Shown here piece after piece: positions 39,942 to 49,116 of a stretch of 64,000 bases of DNA; position 1 is the stretch's first letter, and each line of letters begins with the position of its first letter. The DNA comes from Erwinia sp. JUb26 (GTDB lineage: Bacteria > Pseudomonadota > Gammaproteobacteria > Enterobacterales > Enterobacteriaceae). The translations under genes were made by a program, and so were the position numbers. Under the pieces are notes generated by a model, which was not told the origin of the DNA, did not search any database, and saw only the letters and a list, made by a program, of their open reading frames with translations. Location of the stretch: the NCBI RefSeq assembly GCF_003751505.1, contig NZ_RJVB01000002.1:1-64000 (forward strand). The letters run 5' to 3'.

Positions 39942-40619
39942 TTAGCGGCGGTTACGCACCAGCTGATAGCGACGGGTGAGATACTCCACCGGCGCGCTCC
40001 AGATATGCACCAGACGGCAGAACGGGAACAGCAGGAACAGCGTCATGCCCAGCACCATATGCACGCGGTAAATAAAGGCCACGCCCTCAAGATGCTGCGA
40101 TGCCCCGCCGTGGAAGGTCACCACCGCCTGCGCCCAGCCCACCAGCTGCATCATCTCCAAACCGTCAAGATGCTGCGCTGAGAACGGAATGGTCAGCAGC
40201 CCCAACGCCGCCTGAGTCACCAGTAGCGTCAGGATCATAATGTCAGCAAAGCTGCTGGTCGCCCGCACGCGCACGTTAGTCAGCCGCCGCTTCAACAACA
40301 GACCGCCACCGATCAGCGTCATCGCACCACAAATGCCCCCGGCGATCATTGCCAGCTGCTGCTTGGCGGCAATCGACAGGAAGGACTGATACACCCAGTG
40401 CGGCGTCAGCAGGCCAACGATGTGGCCAAAGAAAATGCCCAGGATCCCGATATGGAACAGGTTAGAGGCCAGCCTCATGCCTTTTTTACTCAGCATCTGG
40501 CTGGAGCCCGCCCGCCAGCTGTACTGACCATAATCGTAGCGCAGCCAGCTTCCGACCAGAAATACCGTCCCGGCCAGGTAGGGGTAGATATCAAAAAAGA
40601 ACATATTCAAAAATTGCAT
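39942..40619 (-). CDS. narI: Respiratory nitrate reductase gamma subunit (cytochrome b)
   Basis: Membrane subunit that oxidises quinol and passes electrons through two haems b to NarH. It has 225 residues, five transmembrane helices, and all four haem-ligand histidines at the E. coli positions 56, 66, 187 and 205. It is last in narKGHJI. Confidence 0.98.
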   Translation of the reverse strand: MQFLNMFFFDIYPYLAGTVFLVGSWLRYDYGQYSWRAGSSQMLSKKGMRLASNLFHIGILGIFFGHIVGLLTPHWVYQSFLSIAAKQQLAMIAGGICGAMTLIGGGLLLKRRLTNVRVRATSSFADIMILTLLVTQAALGLLTIPFSAQHLDGLEMMQLVGWAQAVVTFHGGASQHLEGVAFIYRVHMVLGMTLFLLFPFCRLVHIWSAPVEYLTRRYQLVRNRR

Positions 40620-40622
40620 AAC

Positions 40623-41345
40623 CTACTCTCCCCTTGTCTGGCTGAGTGTCGAAACGTCGAGATACTGCGGAGTGACGGCTCCCGCGAAACGGCGCTGATG
40701 CGTGGCCGTACAGCCTTCACCCTGCGGATTCATGCGGGCAATAAAGGACACCTGCTCCTCTTCCCACACCGCGTCGAGCGCCTGCGGCGTGTCGTCCCGC
40801 GTTTCACCGGCAACCTGCGACTGCAGCGACGCCGGGCTGGCGCTGCTGCCGGACAGATCCAGCAGCACAGGGAACAGCTGCGCGTAGGGACTATTCCGCT
40901 GTTCCAGCCGCGCGCCCAGCAGCGCCAGTATCGGCGCCACGTCCTGCAACCCACTCCGGACGCGTTCTGTGCCACCCTGCGCCAGGTATTCCAGATAAAG
41001 CGGCAGATGATCGGGCAGCTCACGGGAATCCAGCTCCAGGCCGTCGGCACGGTACTGATCAAGCAGATCGACCATCGCCTGTCCGCGATCGCGGGATTCA
41101 CCGTGCACATGTTCGAACAGCAGCAGCGAGGTCGCACGGCCGCGATCGAACAGCTCACAGTAATCGGATTGCAGATCCAAAAGCGGCCGCTCCGCACACT
41201 GGCGGATCAACGCCGCCAGCAGGGTTTTGTGCTCGGCGCTGAGTTCATCCGCTTCCTGCAGTGCGGCCAGCAGCTCGTCCTGATGATCGAAAAATTCCTG
41301 CTCCGGATAATCCAGCAGCCGGGCGATAAGGCGTATCGCAATCAT
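40623..41345 (-). CDS. narJ: Nitrate reductase molybdenum-cofactor assembly chaperone
   Basis: Cytoplasmic redox-enzyme maturation protein needed to insert the Mo cofactor and FeS clusters into NarG. The 240 residues are helical and acidic, with ARLLDYPEQEFF near the N-terminus and HVHGESRDRGQAMVDLL. It overlaps narH by four bases (ATGA) and ends three bases before narI. Confidence 0.96.
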   Translation of the reverse strand: MIAIRLIARLLDYPEQEFFDHQDELLAALQEADELSAEHKTLLAALIRQCAERPLLDLQSDYCELFDRGRATSLLLFEHVHGESRDRGQAMVDLLDQYRADGLELDSRELPDHLPLYLEYLAQGGTERVRSGLQDVAPILALLGARLEQRNSPYAQLFPVLLDLSGSSASPASLQSQVAGETRDDTPQALDAVWEEEQVSFIARMNPQGEGCTATHQRRFAGAVTPQYLDVSTLSQTRGE

Positions 41346-42886
41346 GATGCATCTTCCTTCCGCTGAGTTTTGATCGACACGTCAATCGCATCGATGCGGT
41401 GGCTGTTAAACAGGTTGAACTTCACGTCGCTGCCGTGGCAGCCGTCGCCGAAGCTGAAGCCACAGCCTTTACTTTCAGGGAAAGCTTCACGTGCCTGTTC
41501 CCGATGGCTGGAAGGGATTACGAAGCGATCTTCATAGTTGGCGATCGCCAGATAGCGATACATCTCTTTCGCCTGCGCCTCGCTCAACCCAACCTGCTCG
41601 AGCGCGCTGACGTCGTGAACACCGTCAACGGTTTCGGCACGCTTGTAGTGCCGCATTGCCAGCATGCGTTTTAACGCCAGCAGCACCGGAGCGGTATCGC
41701 CTGCCGTCAGCAGGTTAGCAAGGTACTGTACGGGAATGCGCAGGCTTTCCACATCTGGCAGTACGCCGTTATGCGCCAGCTGCCCCGCATCCGCCACGGA
41801 CTGAATTGGCGACAGCGGTGGCACGTACCACACCATCGGCAGGGTGCGATATTCCGGGTGCAGCGGCAGCGCCAGCTTCCAGTCCATCGCCATTTTGTAC
41901 ACCGGTGAGCGCTGAGCCGAGTCGATTACGCCCTGCGGCACGCCGTCTTTCAGTGCCTGCTCGATGACCGCCGGATCGTTGGGATCGAGGAAGATATCCA
42001 GCTGGCTCTGATAGAGATCTTTTTCATTCTCCACAGCGGCGGCCTGCTCAATGCGATCGGCGTCATACAGCAGCACACCGAGATAGCGGATACGGCCCAC
42101 GCAGGTTTCTGAACACACGGTTGGCGCACCGGATTCGATACGCGGATAGCAGAAAATACATTTTTCCGATTTGCCGCTTTTCCAGTTGAAGTAGATCTTC
42201 TTGTAAGGGCAGCCGGTCAGGCACATGCGCCAGCCACGGCACTTATCCTGATCGATTAGCACGATGCCATCTTCGCTGCGCTTGTAGATTGCGCCGCTTG
42301 GACAGGTGGCGACGCACGCCGGGTTCAGGCAGTGTTCGCACAGACGCGGCAGATACATCATGAAGGTGTTTTCGAACTGGCCGTACATCTCCTTCTGGAT
42401 CTGCGCGAAGTTGGCATCTTTAGAACGCTTGCTGAACTCGCCGCCGAGAATCTCTTCCCAGTTGGGGCCGTTCTCAATCTTCTTCATACGCTGGCCGGTA
42501 ATCAGCGATCGCGGGCGGGCAATCGGCTGATGTTTTCCGGCCGGGGCGTTATGCAGATGCTGATAGTCGAAATCAAACGGCTCGTAGTAGTCGTCCAGCT
42601 CCGGTACATGCGGGTTGGCAAAAATCTTCGACAGCACGCCAACGCGGCTACCCATGCGCGGTTCCAGCTTGCCGTTAATCTTGCGGATCCAGCCGCCCTT
42701 CCATTTTTCCTGATCTTCCCAGGCGTGAGGGAAGCCCAAACCCGGTTTACTTTCCACGTTGTTAAACCAGGCGTATTCCATCCCTTCCCGGCTGGTCCAG
42801 ACGTTTTTACAGGTCACTGAGCAGGTGTGGCAGCCGATGCATTTGTCGAGATTCAACACCATCCCGACCTGTGAACGAATTTTCAT
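41342..42886 (-). CDS. narH: Respiratory nitrate reductase beta subunit
   Basis: Electron-transfer subunit carrying three [4Fe-4S] clusters and one [3Fe-4S] cluster. It has 514 residues, with Cys groups CIGCHTCSVTC near residue 16, CEHCLNPACVATCP, CRGWRMCLTGCP and CIFCYPRIESG. The Trp in CRGW replaces the fourth Cys of the [3Fe-4S] site, as in E. coli NarH. It overlaps narG by four bases. Confidence 0.98.
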   Translation of the reverse strand: MKIRSQVGMVLNLDKCIGCHTCSVTCKNVWTSREGMEYAWFNNVESKPGLGFPHAWEDQEKWKGGWIRKINGKLEPRMGSRVGVLSKIFANPHVPELDDYYEPFDFDYQHLHNAPAGKHQPIARPRSLITGQRMKKIENGPNWEEILGGEFSKRSKDANFAQIQKEMYGQFENTFMMYLPRLCEHCLNPACVATCPSGAIYKRSEDGIVLIDQDKCRGWRMCLTGCPYKKIYFNWKSGKSEKCIFCYPRIESGAPTVCSETCVGRIRYLGVLLYDADRIEQAAAVENEKDLYQSQLDIFLDPNDPAVIEQALKDGVPQGVIDSAQRSPVYKMAMDWKLALPLHPEYRTLPMVWYVPPLSPIQSVADAGQLAHNGVLPDVESLRIPVQYLANLLTAGDTAPVLLALKRMLAMRHYKRAETVDGVHDVSALEQVGLSEAQAKEMYRYLAIANYEDRFVIPSSHREQAREAFPESKGCGFSFGDGCHGSDVKFNLFNSHRIDAIDVSIKTQRKEDAS

Positions 42887-45800
42887 TTAGCGATCTCCTG
42901 CTGGCTGCCCTGGCAATCATCGTTGCCCTCACCATCTAACCAGTTAATATTATTCATCTTTCTTACTATTACGAACTCATCGCGGTTCGAGCCAACGGTG
43001 CCGTAATAGTTGAAGCCGTAGGACTGCTGCGCGTAGCCACCAATCATATGCGTCGGTTTCGGGCAAACGCGCGTCACCGAGTTATGAATGCCGCCGCGCT
43101 GCTGGGTGGTTTCCGCACCCGGAATATTCACCAGACGTTCCTGAGCGTGGTACATCATGGTCATACCCGCAGGCACACGCTGGCTGACCACGGCTCTGGC
43201 GGTCAGCGCACCGTTGGCGTTGAAGGCCTCAATCCAGTCGTTATCCTCAATGCCTAACTGCTTCGCATCGTCTTCGCTCAGCCAGACAATCGGGCCACCG
43301 CGCGACAGCGTCAGCATCAGCAGGTTTTCACTGTAGGTTGAGTGAATTCCCCATTTCTGGTGCGGGGTGATGAAGTTCAGTGCCATCTCCGGATTGCCGT
43401 TAGGCTTGCGGTTCAACAGCGGCTGGACGGTGCGCGTGTCGATCGGTGGGCGGTACACCAGCAGGCTTTCGCCAAAATCACGCATCCACTGGTGATCCTG
43501 ATACAACTGCTGACGGCCGGACAGCGTACGCCACGGGATCAGCTCGTGAACGTTGGTATAACCGGCGTTGTAAGACACATGCTCATCTTCCAGGCCGGAC
43601 CACGTCGGGCTGGAAATAATTTTGCGCGGCTGTGCCTGAATATCACGGAAGCGGATTTTTTCATCCTCTTTGTTCAGCGCCAGATGCGTATGATCGCGCC
43701 CGGTAAATTCACCCAGCGCCTGCCAGGCTTTCACCGCAACCTGGCCGTTGGTTTCCGGCGCCAGCGACAGAATCACCTCAGCAGCATCAATCGCGCTGTC
43801 GATATTCGGTCGACCCGCTGCCGGACCGTCGGCCTTGACGTAGTTGAGTTTTTTGAGGAAATCGACTTCGGTCTGGGTATTCCAGCTGATGCCCTTACCG
43901 CCGTTGCCCAGCTTATCGAGCAGCGGCCCGAGAGAGGTAAAGCGCTCATACGTTGACGGATAGTCACGCTCCACCACCATCAGATGGGGCGCCGTTTTGC
44001 CCGGGATCAGATCGCATTCGCCCTTGTGCCAGTCCTGCACGCTCAGCGGCTGCGCCAGCTCGGCGGCGGAGTCATGCTGCATCGGCAAGGTCACCACGTC
44101 GGTTTCTACACCAAGGTGGCCAACGCACACCTCAGAGAAACGCTTCGCAATGCCCTTGTAGATTTCCCAGTCGCTGCGGGATTCCCAGGCCGGGTCAACG
44201 GCGGCAGAGAGCGGATGAATAAACGGATGCATATCCGAGGTATTCATATCGTCTTTTTCATACCAGGTTGCGGTGGGCAAGACGATATCGGAATAGAGAC
44301 AGGTACTCGACATACGGAAGTCGAGGGTTACCACCAGATCGAGCTTGCCCTTGCCCGGATTATCGCGCCACTCCACTTCTTCCGGCTTAGCCGCACCCAT
44401 TTCACCGAGATCTTCACCCAGCACGCCGCTGTCGGTACCCAGCAGATACTTCAGCAGATACTCATGGCCCTTACCGGAAGAACCCAGCAGGTTAGAGCGC
44501 CAGACAAACAGGTTGCGCGGGAAGTTCTGCGGATCGTCAGGCTGCTCGGCGGCAAAGCGCAGCGAGCCATCTTTCAAACCGGCGACGGTGTAATCAACCG
44601 GGGAAAGGCCTGCCGCTTTCGCTTTTTCCGCCAGGTGCAGCGGGTTAACGTTCAGCTGCGGTGCCGACGGCAGCCAGCCCATACGTTCCGAGCGCACGTT
44701 GAAGTCGATCAGGCTGCCGGTGTAGCGTGATTTGTCCGCCAGCGGCGACAGCAGCTCATCGGTTTGCAGACTTTCATAGCGCCACTGGCTGGAATGATTG
44801 TAGAAGAACGACGTGCCATTCATCTGGCGCGGTGGACGCTGCCAGTCGAGACCAAAGGCCAGCGGCAGCCAGCCGGTCTGCGGACGCAGTTTTTCCTGGC
44901 CGACATAGTGCGCCCAGCCGCCGCCGCTCTGGCCCACGCAGCCGCAGAACACCAGCATATTGATCAGCCCACGGTAGTTCATATCCATGTGGTACCAGTG
45001 GTTCAAACCGGCACCGACGATGATCATTGAACGTCCGTGCGTTTTTTCCGCGGTTTCAGCAAATTCGCGGGCGATACGGATGGTATTTTGACGCGGTACG
45101 CCGGTGATCTGCTCCGCCCATGCCGGGCTGTAGGCCTTCACCTCATCGTAGGTTGCCGCGCAGTTAGCATCGTTCATGCCGCGCTCAACGCCGTAGTTAG
45201 CCAGCGTCAGGTCATAAACGCTGGTCACCAGCGCGGTGCTACCGTCTGCCAGCTGCAGGCGCTTAACCGGCAGTTTATGCAGCAGAATTTCATCCAGCGC
45301 GACGGTGTTGAAGTCCTGTACCTCGGTACCACCAAAGTAAGGGAACCCGACGTTAACGATGTCATCGTGCTTGTCCAGCAGACTCAGCTGCAGCTCGACT
45401 TCCTGCTGATCCTTACCTTCGCGCTGTTCGAGGTTCCATTTGCCCTTCTCGCCCCAGCGGAAGCCAATCGATCCCTGTGGCGCGACCAGCTCGCCGTTGG
45501 TTTCGTTAATGGCAATGGTTTTCCACTGTGGATTATTTTCCTGGCCCAGACCGTCAACCAGATCGCTGGCGCGCAGCATGCGTCCGGCAGCGTAGTAGCC
45601 GCCGTCGCGCGGTTCCAGCATCACCAGCATCGGCATATCGGTATAGGTACGCACGTAATTGCGGAAATACTCGACCTGACGCTGCTGATGGAACTCGGTC
45701 AGCATCACGTGGCCCATCGCCATCGCCAGCGCGCTGTCGGTGCCCTGCTTCGGCGCCAGCCACTGATCGCACAGCTTGGCGATTTCCGCGTAGTCCGGGG

Positions 45801-46644
45801 TGATGGCGACCGTTTTAGTACCTTTGTAGCGGACTTCGGTAAAGAAGTGCGCATCCGGCGTACGGGTCTGAGGAACGTTACTGCCCCACGCCATAATATA
45901 GGAAGAGTTGTACCAGTCTGCGGATTCGGGGACGTCGGTCTGCTCACCCCAGGTCATCGGCGATGCCGGCGGCAGGTCGCAGTACCAGTCATAGAAGCTC
46001 AGGCAGGTACCGCCAATCAGTGACAGGTAGCGTGAACCCGAGGCGTAAGAAACCATCGACATCGCCGGGATCGGGGAAAATCCAATGATGCGATCGGGGC
46101 CGAAGGTTTTCGCGGTATAGACGTTAGCCGCAGCGATCAGCTCGTTGACCTCCTGCCAGCTTGAGCGCACGAAACCTCCGCGCCCGCGTGCCGCTTTATA
46201 GCTCATCGCCTGTTCGGCATCTTCCACAATTGACTGCCACGCCAGCACCGGATCGCTCTGGCGGGCTTTCGCTTTGCGCCAGAGCATCATCAGGCTTTTA
46301 CGCATCAGGGGATACTTCAGGCGGTTGGCGCTGTATAAATACCAGGAATAGCTGGCGCCGCGCGGACAACCGCGAGGCTCATGATTCGGCAAGTCCGGGC
46401 GGGTGCGCGGATAGTCGGTTTGCTGGGTTTCCCAGGTAACCAGGCCATTTTTCACATAGATTTTCCAGCTGCATGAGCCGGTACAGTTCACCCCGTGCGT
46501 GGAGCGGACAATTTTGTCATGCTGCCAGCGGCTGCGATAACCATCTTCCCAATCACGGTTGGTGTTCAGGGTTTGCCCGTGATCGCCGGAGAAGGGTTCT
46601 GCCAGCTGTTTGAAATAGCGTAAACGATCCAGAAATTTGCTCAT
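42883..46644 (-). CDS. narG: Respiratory nitrate reductase alpha subunit
   Basis: Molybdo-bis(MGD) catalytic subunit that reduces nitrate to nitrite at the cytoplasmic side of the membrane. It has 1253 residues, full length. The N-terminal FS0 cluster ligands are His50, Cys54 and Cys58 (HGVNCTGSC) plus a Cys in RGCPRG, and the Mo-ligand Asp lies in the region TWGEQTDVPESADWYN. It starts 27 bp after narK, leaving no room for a separate promoter as E. coli narG has. Confidence 0.98.
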   Translation of the reverse strand: MSKFLDRLRYFKQLAEPFSGDHGQTLNTNRDWEDGYRSRWQHDKIVRSTHGVNCTGSCSWKIYVKNGLVTWETQQTDYPRTRPDLPNHEPRGCPRGASYSWYLYSANRLKYPLMRKSLMMLWRKAKARQSDPVLAWQSIVEDAEQAMSYKAARGRGGFVRSSWQEVNELIAAANVYTAKTFGPDRIIGFSPIPAMSMVSYASGSRYLSLIGGTCLSFYDWYCDLPPASPMTWGEQTDVPESADWYNSSYIMAWGSNVPQTRTPDAHFFTEVRYKGTKTVAITPDYAEIAKLCDQWLAPKQGTDSALAMAMGHVMLTEFHQQRQVEYFRNYVRTYTDMPMLVMLEPRDGGYYAAGRMLRASDLVDGLGQENNPQWKTIAINETNGELVAPQGSIGFRWGEKGKWNLEQREGKDQQEVELQLSLLDKHDDIVNVGFPYFGGTEVQDFNTVALDEILLHKLPVKRLQLADGSTALVTSVYDLTLANYGVERGMNDANCAATYDEVKAYSPAWAEQITGVPRQNTIRIAREFAETAEKTHGRSMIIVGAGLNHWYHMDMNYRGLINMLVFCGCVGQSGGGWAHYVGQEKLRPQTGWLPLAFGLDWQRPPRQMNGTSFFYNHSSQWRYESLQTDELLSPLADKSRYTGSLIDFNVRSERMGWLPSAPQLNVNPLHLAEKAKAAGLSPVDYTVAGLKDGSLRFAAEQPDDPQNFPRNLFVWRSNLLGSSGKGHEYLLKYLLGTDSGVLGEDLGEMGAAKPEEVEWRDNPGKGKLDLVVTLDFRMSSTCLYSDIVLPTATWYEKDDMNTSDMHPFIHPLSAAVDPAWESRSDWEIYKGIAKRFSEVCVGHLGVETDVVTLPMQHDSAAELAQPLSVQDWHKGECDLIPGKTAPHLMVVERDYPSTYERFTSLGPLLDKLGNGGKGISWNTQTEVDFLKKLNYVKADGPAAGRPNIDSAIDAAEVILSLAPETNGQVAVKAWQALGEFTGRDHTHLALNKEDEKIRFRDIQAQPRKIISSPTWSGLEDEHVSYNAGYTNVHELIPWRTLSGRQQLYQDHQWMRDFGESLLVYRPPIDTRTVQPLLNRKPNGNPEMALNFITPHQKWGIHSTYSENLLMLTLSRGGPIVWLSEDDAKQLGIEDNDWIEAFNANGALTARAVVSQRVPAGMTMMYHAQERLVNIPGAETTQQRGGIHNSVTRVCPKPTHMIGGYAQQSYGFNYYGTVGSNRDEFVIVRKMNNINWLDGEGNDDCQGSQQEIAK

Positions 46645-46671
46645 ACGACTTGCTCCAAAAAGGAATGATGT

Positions 46672-48069
46672 TTATCGCACTTCGTTATTTTTTTTACGGC
46701 CGTACACCAGCCAGGTAATCGCGATACACACCAGATAAAAAACGAGGAAGACTTTCATGGCGCCCGCGGGCGACCCGCTCATGCTCAGCGAAATACCGAA
46801 GGTCTGCGGGATAAAGAAGCCGCCCAGCGCACCGATTGCCGAGATGAAGCCCAGCGCGGCACTGGTTTCGGTCACCGCCTCACGCTGCGCGGTTTCATCG
46901 CTGCCACCGGCGACTTTCACGCGATCGAGTGTCAGCTTGCGGAAAATGACGGCGATCATCTGGAAGGTCGAGCCGCTGCCCAAACCGGCGGCGAAGAACA
47001 GCACCATAAACACGCCATAGAAGGCGACAAAAGAACCCGAGCTGTTTTCACCCGGCAGCGTCAGGAACAGTAATCCGGTAAAAATCGCCATCAGGATAAA
47101 GGTGAACAGCGAGACGCGAACGCCGCCCAGACGATCGGAGATAATGCCACCGGCGGAACGTGCCAGCGCGCCGATAAACGGGCCGAAGAAGGCAAACTGC
47201 ATGATCATCACATCAGGAAACTGTGTTTTAGACAGCATGGCGAAACCGGCAGAAAAGCCGATAAATGATCCAAAGGTGCAGAGGTACAGCAACGACAGCA
47301 TCCACAGATGCCCACGTTTCAGTACCGGCAGTTGTTCACGCAGCGATGATTTTGCCGTTGCTAATTCGTTCATGCCAAACCAGGCAGCAAGTGTGGCAAT
47401 CACCAACAGCGGCACCCAGATCCAGGCCGCATTTTCCAACCAGAGACCATAGCCGGAGCCGGTTGTACTGTCGCTGAACCCAACAAAAATCGCGGTTGAG
47501 ATAGCCAGCGGTACCAGTAACTGCATGACGCTAACGCCAAGGTTACCCAGTCCTCCATTAATACCCAACGCACCACCCTGCATGGCTTTCGGGAAGAAGA
47601 AGCTGATATTGCCCATGCTGGATGCGAAGTTGGCACCGGCGAATCCGCAGAGCAAAGAAATAATGATGAATACCGCAAATGGAGTGGCGGTGTCCTGCAC
47701 TGCAAAGCCCAGCCAGATGCAGGGAACTAACAGGAAACAGGTACTAAAGGTCGTCCAGACACGGCCACCAAAGATGGGAATAACAAATGAATAAGGCACG
47801 CGTAAAATCGCGCTGGAGATTGAAGGCAGCGCCGTCAGCAGAAAAAGCTGGTCGGTGGTAAAGTTAAAGCCCACCTTATTCAGGTTGACGGCCACCACGC
47901 TGAACAGCATCCAGACACAAAAGGCCAGCATTAAACAAAAGACCGAGATCCACAGGTTACGGCTGGCTATACGCTTTCCCGTTGTCGCCCAGAACTGGGC
48001 ATCCTCGGGCCGCCAGTCCTGAATGACTGCGCTACTTTTCTTTCCTGGTGAAGGGGATGAGTGGGACAT
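46672..48069 (-). CDS. narK: Nitrate/nitrite antiporter NarK
   Basis: Major-facilitator nitrate importer and nitrite exporter. The 465-residue protein has about 12 transmembrane helices, the conserved Arg in SSAILRVPYS, and the nitrate signature GGALGINGGLGN. A longer in-frame reading would start 60 codons upstream and run through the FNR and NarL-type sites; it is rejected because MSHSSPSP has a GAGAAGA site and matches NarK length. It is the first gene of the nar operon. Confidence 0.95.
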   Translation of the reverse strand: MSHSSPSPGKKSSAVIQDWRPEDAQFWATTGKRIASRNLWISVFCLMLAFCVWMLFSVVAVNLNKVGFNFTTDQLFLLTALPSISSAILRVPYSFVIPIFGGRVWTTFSTCFLLVPCIWLGFAVQDTATPFAVFIIISLLCGFAGANFASSMGNISFFFPKAMQGGALGINGGLGNLGVSVMQLLVPLAISTAIFVGFSDSTTGSGYGLWLENAAWIWVPLLVIATLAAWFGMNELATAKSSLREQLPVLKRGHLWMLSLLYLCTFGSFIGFSAGFAMLSKTQFPDVMIMQFAFFGPFIGALARSAGGIISDRLGGVRVSLFTFILMAIFTGLLFLTLPGENSSGSFVAFYGVFMVLFFAAGLGSGSTFQMIAVIFRKLTLDRVKVAGGSDETAQREAVTETSAALGFISAIGALGGFFIPQTFGISLSMSGSPAGAMKVFLVFYLVCIAITWLVYGRKKNNEVR

Positions 48070-48130
48070 ATTCTTCTCAGTGGGGTTGTTTATGATGGCA
48101 CCATCCTGAGTAGTAATGCCCTTAGCCGAA

Positions 48131-48144
48131 TTGACGTATATCAA
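48131..48144 (-). promoter_or_regulatory. FNR site upstream of narK
   Basis: TTGATATACGTCAA on the reverse strand matches the FNR consensus TTGAT-N4-ATCAA at nine of ten positions. It lies about 68 bp upstream of the narK ATG; with initiation near 48096 its centre would be at about -41.5, the usual anaerobic activation position. Confidence 0.75.
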
Positions 48145-48180
48145 CGAGCAGGCAGGTGAATTTTGGCCCACGGGCGGACT

Positions 48181-48196
48181 TACCCCTGAAGGGGGA
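48181..48196 (-). promoter_or_regulatory. NarL/NarP-type 7-2-7 site, promoter-proximal to narK
   Basis: TACCCCT-GA-AGGGGGA fits the inverted-heptamer pattern TACYYMT-N2-AKRRGTA with a perfect left arm and one mismatch on the right. It lies about 45 bp upstream of the FNR site. Confidence 0.6.
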
Positions 48197-48270
48197 GAAC
48201 ATAAACAAAATAAAAACCAAATAAAATCAGTAAAATAACCCATTACCATGATAATTTATCAGGGTTATCA

Positions 48271-48307
48271 TATAATCAGGCTATTAAGTATTACCCCAAA
48301 AGAGGTA
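48271..48307 (+). promoter_or_regulatory. Candidate narL promoter with NarL/NarP-type 7-2-7 site
   Basis: A consensus -10 TATAAT (48271-48276) is followed at 48292-48307 by TACCCCA-AA-AGAGGTA, a near-perfect inverted heptamer pair. Just downstream of the likely start site, it suggests NarL autoregulation, and it could also act on narK at a distance. The -35 is poor. Confidence 0.55.
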
Positions 48308-48392
48308 TGTGTATTCCCACCTCAATGACAGAGAATAGTGCCAGCCGCTGTGTACCCTGCAGTTTTGCGCAATTAACCCCCCGGAATGATGG

Positions 48393-49046
48393 ATGAATAA
48401 TAAACCTGCTCCCGCGACCGTCCTGCTGATTGACGATCACCCGATGATTCGTACCGGACTGAAACAATTGATCGGCATGGACGATCGGCTGAAAGTCATC
48501 GGGGAAGCGGGCAACGGTGCAGACGGCGTCCTGCTGGCGGAACAAAATGACTACGATCTGATCCTGCTGGATCTGCATATGCCCGGTATGAACGGTCTGG
48601 AAACGCTGGAACAGCTGAGGGCGATAGACGCACGCGGCCGCATCGTGGTCTTTAGCGTGTCGGATTATGAGGATGATGTGATCCGCGCCCTGAAGCGGGG
48701 TGCCGATGGATACCTTCTGAAGGATATGGAACCCGAAGCGTTGCTGAACTCACTGCATCGCGCCGCCGCCGGAGAGATGGTGCTCAGTGAAACACTGCCG
48801 CCGCTGCTGGCCGCCAGCCTGCGTCAGCAGCGGCCAAAGGAACTGCCGGATATTGATCGGCTTACGGCCCGCGAGCGCGATATCCTGAAGCTGGTTGCCA
48901 TGGGCCTGAGCAATAAGCTAATCGCCCGCCGCCTGTGCATCAGCGAAAGCACGGTGAAGGTACACGTTAAGCATATGCTGAAGAAGCTGCAGATGAAGTC
49001 GCGGGTTGAAGCGGCGGTGTGGTCGCTGCAAAACGGTTACAGCTGA
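48393..49046 (+). CDS. narL: Nitrate/nitrite response regulator NarL
   Basis: Two-component response regulator for nitrate respiration. The 217 residues have a receiver domain with phospho-acceptor Asp60 ([10 protein letters not shown]), conserved Lys110 (GYLLKDME), and a LuxR-type HTH ([20 protein letters not shown], about 153-172, with [12 protein letters not shown] as recognition helix). It is much closer to NarL than to NarP. It is divergent from narK and no narX is present. Confidence 0.95.
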   Translation: MNNKPAPATVLLIDDHPMIRTGLKQLIGMDDRLKVIGEAGNGADGVLLAEQNDYDLILLDLHMPGMNGLETLEQLRAIDARGRIVVFSVSDYEDDVIRALKRGADGYLLKDMEPEALLNSLHRAAAGEMVLSETLPPLLAASLRQQRPKELPDIDRLTARERDILKLVAMGLSNKLIARRLCISESTVKVHVKHMLKKLQMKSRVEAAVWSLQNGYS

Positions 49047-49059
49047 AAAAAGGCAATAA

Positions 49060-49088
49060 AAAAGCGACGATCGGAGATCGTCGCTTTT
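49060..49088. terminator. Bidirectional terminator between narL and rpoS
   Basis: Nine-bp stem GCGACGATC / GATCGTCGC with loop GGA, flanked by AAAA and TTTT, so it can terminate both converging transcripts. Confidence 0.88.
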
Positions 49089-49116
49089 CGCATTAACTCA
49101 GTCAGGCAGTTCGCGA

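Noticed and set aside
45037-46023. 328-codon frame opposite narG
   Set aside because: Antisense shadow of narG; composition and lack of similarity argue against a gene.
48070-48249. 60-residue N-terminal extension of NarK
   Set aside because: It would read through the FNR and NarL-type sites and exceed the family length; the start at 48069 has a ribosome site and fits.
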